Source of the DNA: JBGSTR01 sp963707135
GTDB taxonomy: Bacteria > Pseudomonadota > Gammaproteobacteria > Chromatiales > Chromatiaceae
Reading direction: 5' to 3'
Assembly (NCBI GenBank): GCA_963707135.1
Contig: CAVPOY010000013.1
Coordinates: 62,001-126,000, forward strand
Length of the DNA stretch: 64,000 nucleotides
Both the position numbers and the translations under genes were made by a program. Position 1 is the stretch's first letter, and each line of letters begins with the position of its first letter. This document shows, piece by piece, positions 61,693 to 64,000 of the stretch. The notes under the pieces were generated by a model. That model had not been told where the DNA came from. It saw only the letters and a program-made list of their open reading frames with translations, and did not search any database.

Positions 61693-61729
61693 TCAGCGGG
61701 CAGAAGATCAGTGTTCAGAGACCAGTGGC

Positions 61730-64000
61730 TCAGCGCTCAGCGGGGATGGGGGACGCGCACACCACACGAAAGCCGAAGTCGTCGTCGCGGTAGTTCGGGT
61801 GGAAGTCGTAGCGGTCGTCCGCGCGCGCGAAGTCCCGGTCGTTGTCCCAGGAGCCGCCGCGCACCACGCGAGACTCCTCGCCGCCTAGCCGCGTTTGGTC
61901 TGGGTTGCTGTATTCGTTAAGACACCACTCCCAGACGTTTCCGGACAGATCCAGCACGCCCTCCGGGGAGGAACCTTGGGGGTAGATGCCGACGGCGGAC
62001 GTTCGCTCCAGATAGTGCGGCCCGACATCGCGCAAAGTTTCGTTGATGTTCGCCAGGCCCGACCGGTACTCCGGTCCCCATGGGTAGATCCTGCCGTCGG
62101 TGCCCCGCGCCGCCCGCTCCCATTGCCACTCTGTAGGCAGTTGGATATCGAGGCCGGTCTTGTAGCTCAACCAGGCACAGAAGGCCATCGCCTCGAACCA
62201 ACTCACCATCTCCCGCGGGTGGTTGGCGATGTCCCACCTTGGCTGGTCAGGGTGGCGGTCAGGCTCATCAACACTAAGACCTTTCCACCAAAGATCGCTT
62301 GCGTAGCCGTCCGGCGCGTCGACGAAGGCGCGGAACTGGGCATTGGTGACGGGAAAGCGCGCGATGTGGAAGGTCTCGATACGTCGCCGCTCGCCATTCT
62401 GGTAGACGAACTCGCTGCCCGGGATCTCCACCCAGTCGATGTCGGGCAGGCCTTCATCGGTAACGCCGACGCCCTTGCGGTCGTCGAGACCAAGACGGCC
62501 TAGGGCGCGACCGACGGCGGCGCGGGCCTCGGGCCGGGGCTCGCGGGTGGCATCGGTCAGTCGGGGCCGCCAAGCGGCGTGAAGTTCCCGGAACAGGGCA
62601 TCCCGGTCGGCGATCTCCGCGCCGCTCTCCGGGATACACTGGGCAGCGACCTCGGGCTGGGCGTCCATGAGCCAGCGGATCACAGGGGTGCAATCCTGGG
62701 CGTGCAGTCCGGCGAGCAGCACCGCGGATTCTTCCCAGCCGCTGCGCTCCCACCAGCGCTCCGCCGGCCAGAGCTGATCGGCCGAGAGCTCGCCGGCGGC
62801 GATGCGTCGCTGCATCGCGGTTGCGGTGAAGTATTCCTGCAGCAATTGATGGCGAAAACGGATCTCCTCGGTGCCCTCGAGAAGGCTCGCGTCCTCGGCC
62901 TTCTTCAACGGCGACGCGTCGCCGAGGACCGCGAGCACGTCACTTCGTCTGATAACGGTCTGCATGCCGAGGTCCTCGGACTGGTCGACAGGTGGCTCGC
63001 CGACCAGCGCCTCAAGGACGTCTTCCCTGGCGAGTACACCCGGCACGCCGAAGTCGTCGGCCTCCTCCCGGTCCCTGTCGACGCGCTCACCCTGCATACT
63101 CCAGGCGACTTGGCACAGACCCTCCAGCAGCCGCTCGCCCTCTACTGTCCGGACCCAGTGACCGGACGGGTCCCTGGCCAGCAGACCCTCGCGGCGCAGC
63201 AGGCGGTCGATGAATCTGGCGAACAGGTCACCCCGGTTGCGCGGCAGCTCCCCCTCGAAGACCCAGACCTGGTAGAGCATGGTGAGCATGAACGGGTTGG
63301 ACGCCAGGCGCAGCAGGCTGCGCGGGTTGGGAATGCAACGACGCCAGATCTCGTCATCGGCGTTGTCCGTCCCCGCGTAGGCCTTCTCGTCGTCTCGCGG
63401 GTCGGACACGGACCAGAAGGCGTCCTCGGTCGCGCCGGCCGCCAGCCACTTTGCGAGCACGCCGGCGAGGCGCTCGTCCCCCGCGAGCTGCCAGAACAGG
63501 CGCTCGGCGCTGCCCGGCGCGACGCCCTCCGCGTCTTCCGGCAGCCAGTGATGCAGTACCTGCCGGACGCGCTGGGGCGAGAGGGGCTCCAGGCTCAGGG
63601 TGTCGAGGCCCAGATCAAGGTCTCCCGCGTAGTCGTCGCGCCGGCAGGAGACGATAAAGGGCGTGGCTCTGGCCAGTAAGCCCTTGAAGGCCGCCACCGC
63701 GGCAGCCTTCGCCTTGCGCTTGGCGGTCGGTACTTCGTTGAGTCCGTCGAGCAGCAGGACCAGCCGGCCCCTTTCGCTTAACGCCGGGACGGCCCAGCCG
63801 ACCTCCGGAACGCGATCCTCGAGGAAACCCGCCAGATCCTCGTCGCCGCGCCAGCTGCCGAGGCTCGCGAGAACGGGAAGGGGTGCCTCGGGATCCGTTC
63901 GGGCCCTCCGGGCGAGGTCCGCGGCTAGCTTGCGCAGCGTGGTGCTCTTGCCGGCGCCGGGCGCGCCTAAGAGTGCGGCCTGCTGGACATCGCCGAAGGC
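61730..64000 (-). CDS. NACHT NTPase with C-terminal FGE-sulfatase domain (DGR target 2), 5' end outside window
   Basis: The visible 756 residues of a second STAND-type receptor, intact in frame up to the right edge. At the edge is a NACHT NTPase with Walker A LLGAPGAGKSTTLRKL and Walker B RLVLLLDGLNEVP. A long helical region follows, including FRHQLLQEYFTA and WWERSGWEESAVLLAGL, and then the FGE/C-type-lectin domain: VEIPGSEFVYQNGERRRIET, IQLPTEWQWERAARG, IYPWGPEYRSGLANINET, SGNVWEWC, RVVRGGSWDN. Its last 49 residues contain VR2. The linker RKGVGVTDEGLPDIDWVEIP is close to that of the nSTAND protein, so the sensor domains share an origin while the NTPases differ. The N-terminal effector or coupling domain lies outside the window. 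Confidence 0.88.
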   Translation of the reverse strand, partial: AFGDVQQAALLGAPGAGKSTTLRKLAADLARRARTDPEAPLPVLASLGSWRGDEDLAGFLEDRVPEVGWAVPALSERGRLVLLLDGLNEVPTAKRKAKAAAVAAFKGLLARATPFIVSCRRDDYAGDLDLGLDTLSLEPLSPQRVRQVLHHWLPEDAEGVAPGSAERLFWQLAGDERLAGVLAKWLAAGATEDAFWSVSDPRDDEKAYAGTDNADDEIWRRCIPNPRSLLRLASNPFMLTMLYQVWVFEGELPRNRGDLFARFIDRLLRREGLLARDPSGHWVRTVEGERLLEGLCQVAWSMQGERVDRDREEADDFGVPGVLAREDVLEALVGEPPVDQSEDLGMQTVIRRSDVLAVLGDASPLKKAEDASLLEGTEEIRFRHQLLQEYFTATAMQRRIAAGELSADQLWPAERWWERSGWEESAVLLAGLHAQDCTPVIRWLMDAQPEVAAQCIPESGAEIADRDALFRELHAAWRPRLTDATREPRPEARAAVGRALGRLGLDDRKGVGVTDEGLPDIDWVEIPGSEFVYQNGERRRIETFHIARFPVTNAQFRAFVDAPDGYASDLWWKGLSVDEPDRHPDQPRWDIANHPREMVSWFEAMAFCAWLSYKTGLDIQLPTEWQWERAARGTDGRIYPWGPEYRSGLANINETLRDVGPHYLERTSAVGIYPQGSSPEGVLDLSGNVWEWCLNEYSNPDQTRLGGEESRVVRGGSWDNDRDFARADDRYDFHPNYRDDDFGFRVVCASPIPAER
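61750..61876 (-). repeat. DGR variable repeat VR2
   Basis: A 127-base stretch at the 3' end of the NACHT-FGE gene that aligns without gaps to the template repeat. Fifteen substitutions are found and all are at template adenines, including double changes AAC to TTC. The ends are identical to the template. VR1 and VR2 differ from each other at many of the same sites, as expected for independent rounds of mutagenesis. Confidence 0.95.

Overview
The window is high-GC DNA from a gammaproteobacterium. Purple-sulfur or related Chromatiales is my best guess, based on the OpgGH pair, OxyR with C199/C208, an RpfF/RpfC/RpfG set, ClpB, cytochrome c-prime, the DUF3683 flavo-iron-sulfur protein and a small Gly/Tyr/Trp-rich secreted protein resembling sulfur-globule proteins. 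No rRNA, tRNA or CRISPR was recognised.

From 1 to 5.6 kb there is an Anbu-type proteasome homologue divergent from a circularly permuted ATP-grasp and an alpha-E protein. These belong to a known but poorly understood peptide-modification neighbourhood. From 5.8 to 20 kb lies a glucan island: opgG, an overlapping unknown gene, opgH, a GH1 beta-glucosidase, a transporter whose ATPase motifs have decayed, and two very large glycosidase/phosphorylase-like proteins, the second with four frameshifts. From 20 to 27.5 kb are a secreted thioredoxin-like protein and a DSF quorum-sensing set: rpfG-rpfC convergent with rpfF, which has a good promoter and a perfect palindrome. From 28 to 31 kb is a zinc-uptake operon (ATPase, permease, Zur, DUF2796). 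From 31 to 37.7 kb are a protein with fourteen 50-residue Cys-paired repeats, a pterin-like cluster (PTPS-III, two SDRs, a glycosyltransferase) and a lytic transglycosylase. From 37.8 to 50 kb are mostly housekeeping and redox genes.

The most interesting part is 50.5-64 kb. A same-strand run encodes a patatin phospholipase, a HEAT-like/CHAT protease, an MBL-fold hydrolase, an N-terminal-helical-domain trypsin and an nSTAND NTPase ending in an FGE-sulfatase (C-type-lectin fold) domain. Next to it lie a diversity-generating retroelement (DGR) reverse transcriptase, an Avd protein and a 127-nt template repeat (TR) with 13 AAC codons. Beyond these is a second, opposite-strand NACHT NTPase, also ending in an FGE domain. 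Both FGE domains carry a 127-nt variable repeat (VR). VR1 differs from TR at 13 positions and VR2 at 15, and every difference falls on a TR adenine. Both VRs are followed by the same 7-bp GC-rich hairpin. One template thus appears to diversify the sensor tips of two different STAND receptors, one of which sits in an operon with candidate protease and lipase effectors.

Several genes between 54.7 and 61.2 kb, and the GH94-like gene at 16.6-20 kb, are interrupted by single-base frameshifts although the protein sequence on each side stays conserved. This may be assembly error or recent decay, and it limits how far activity can be inferred.
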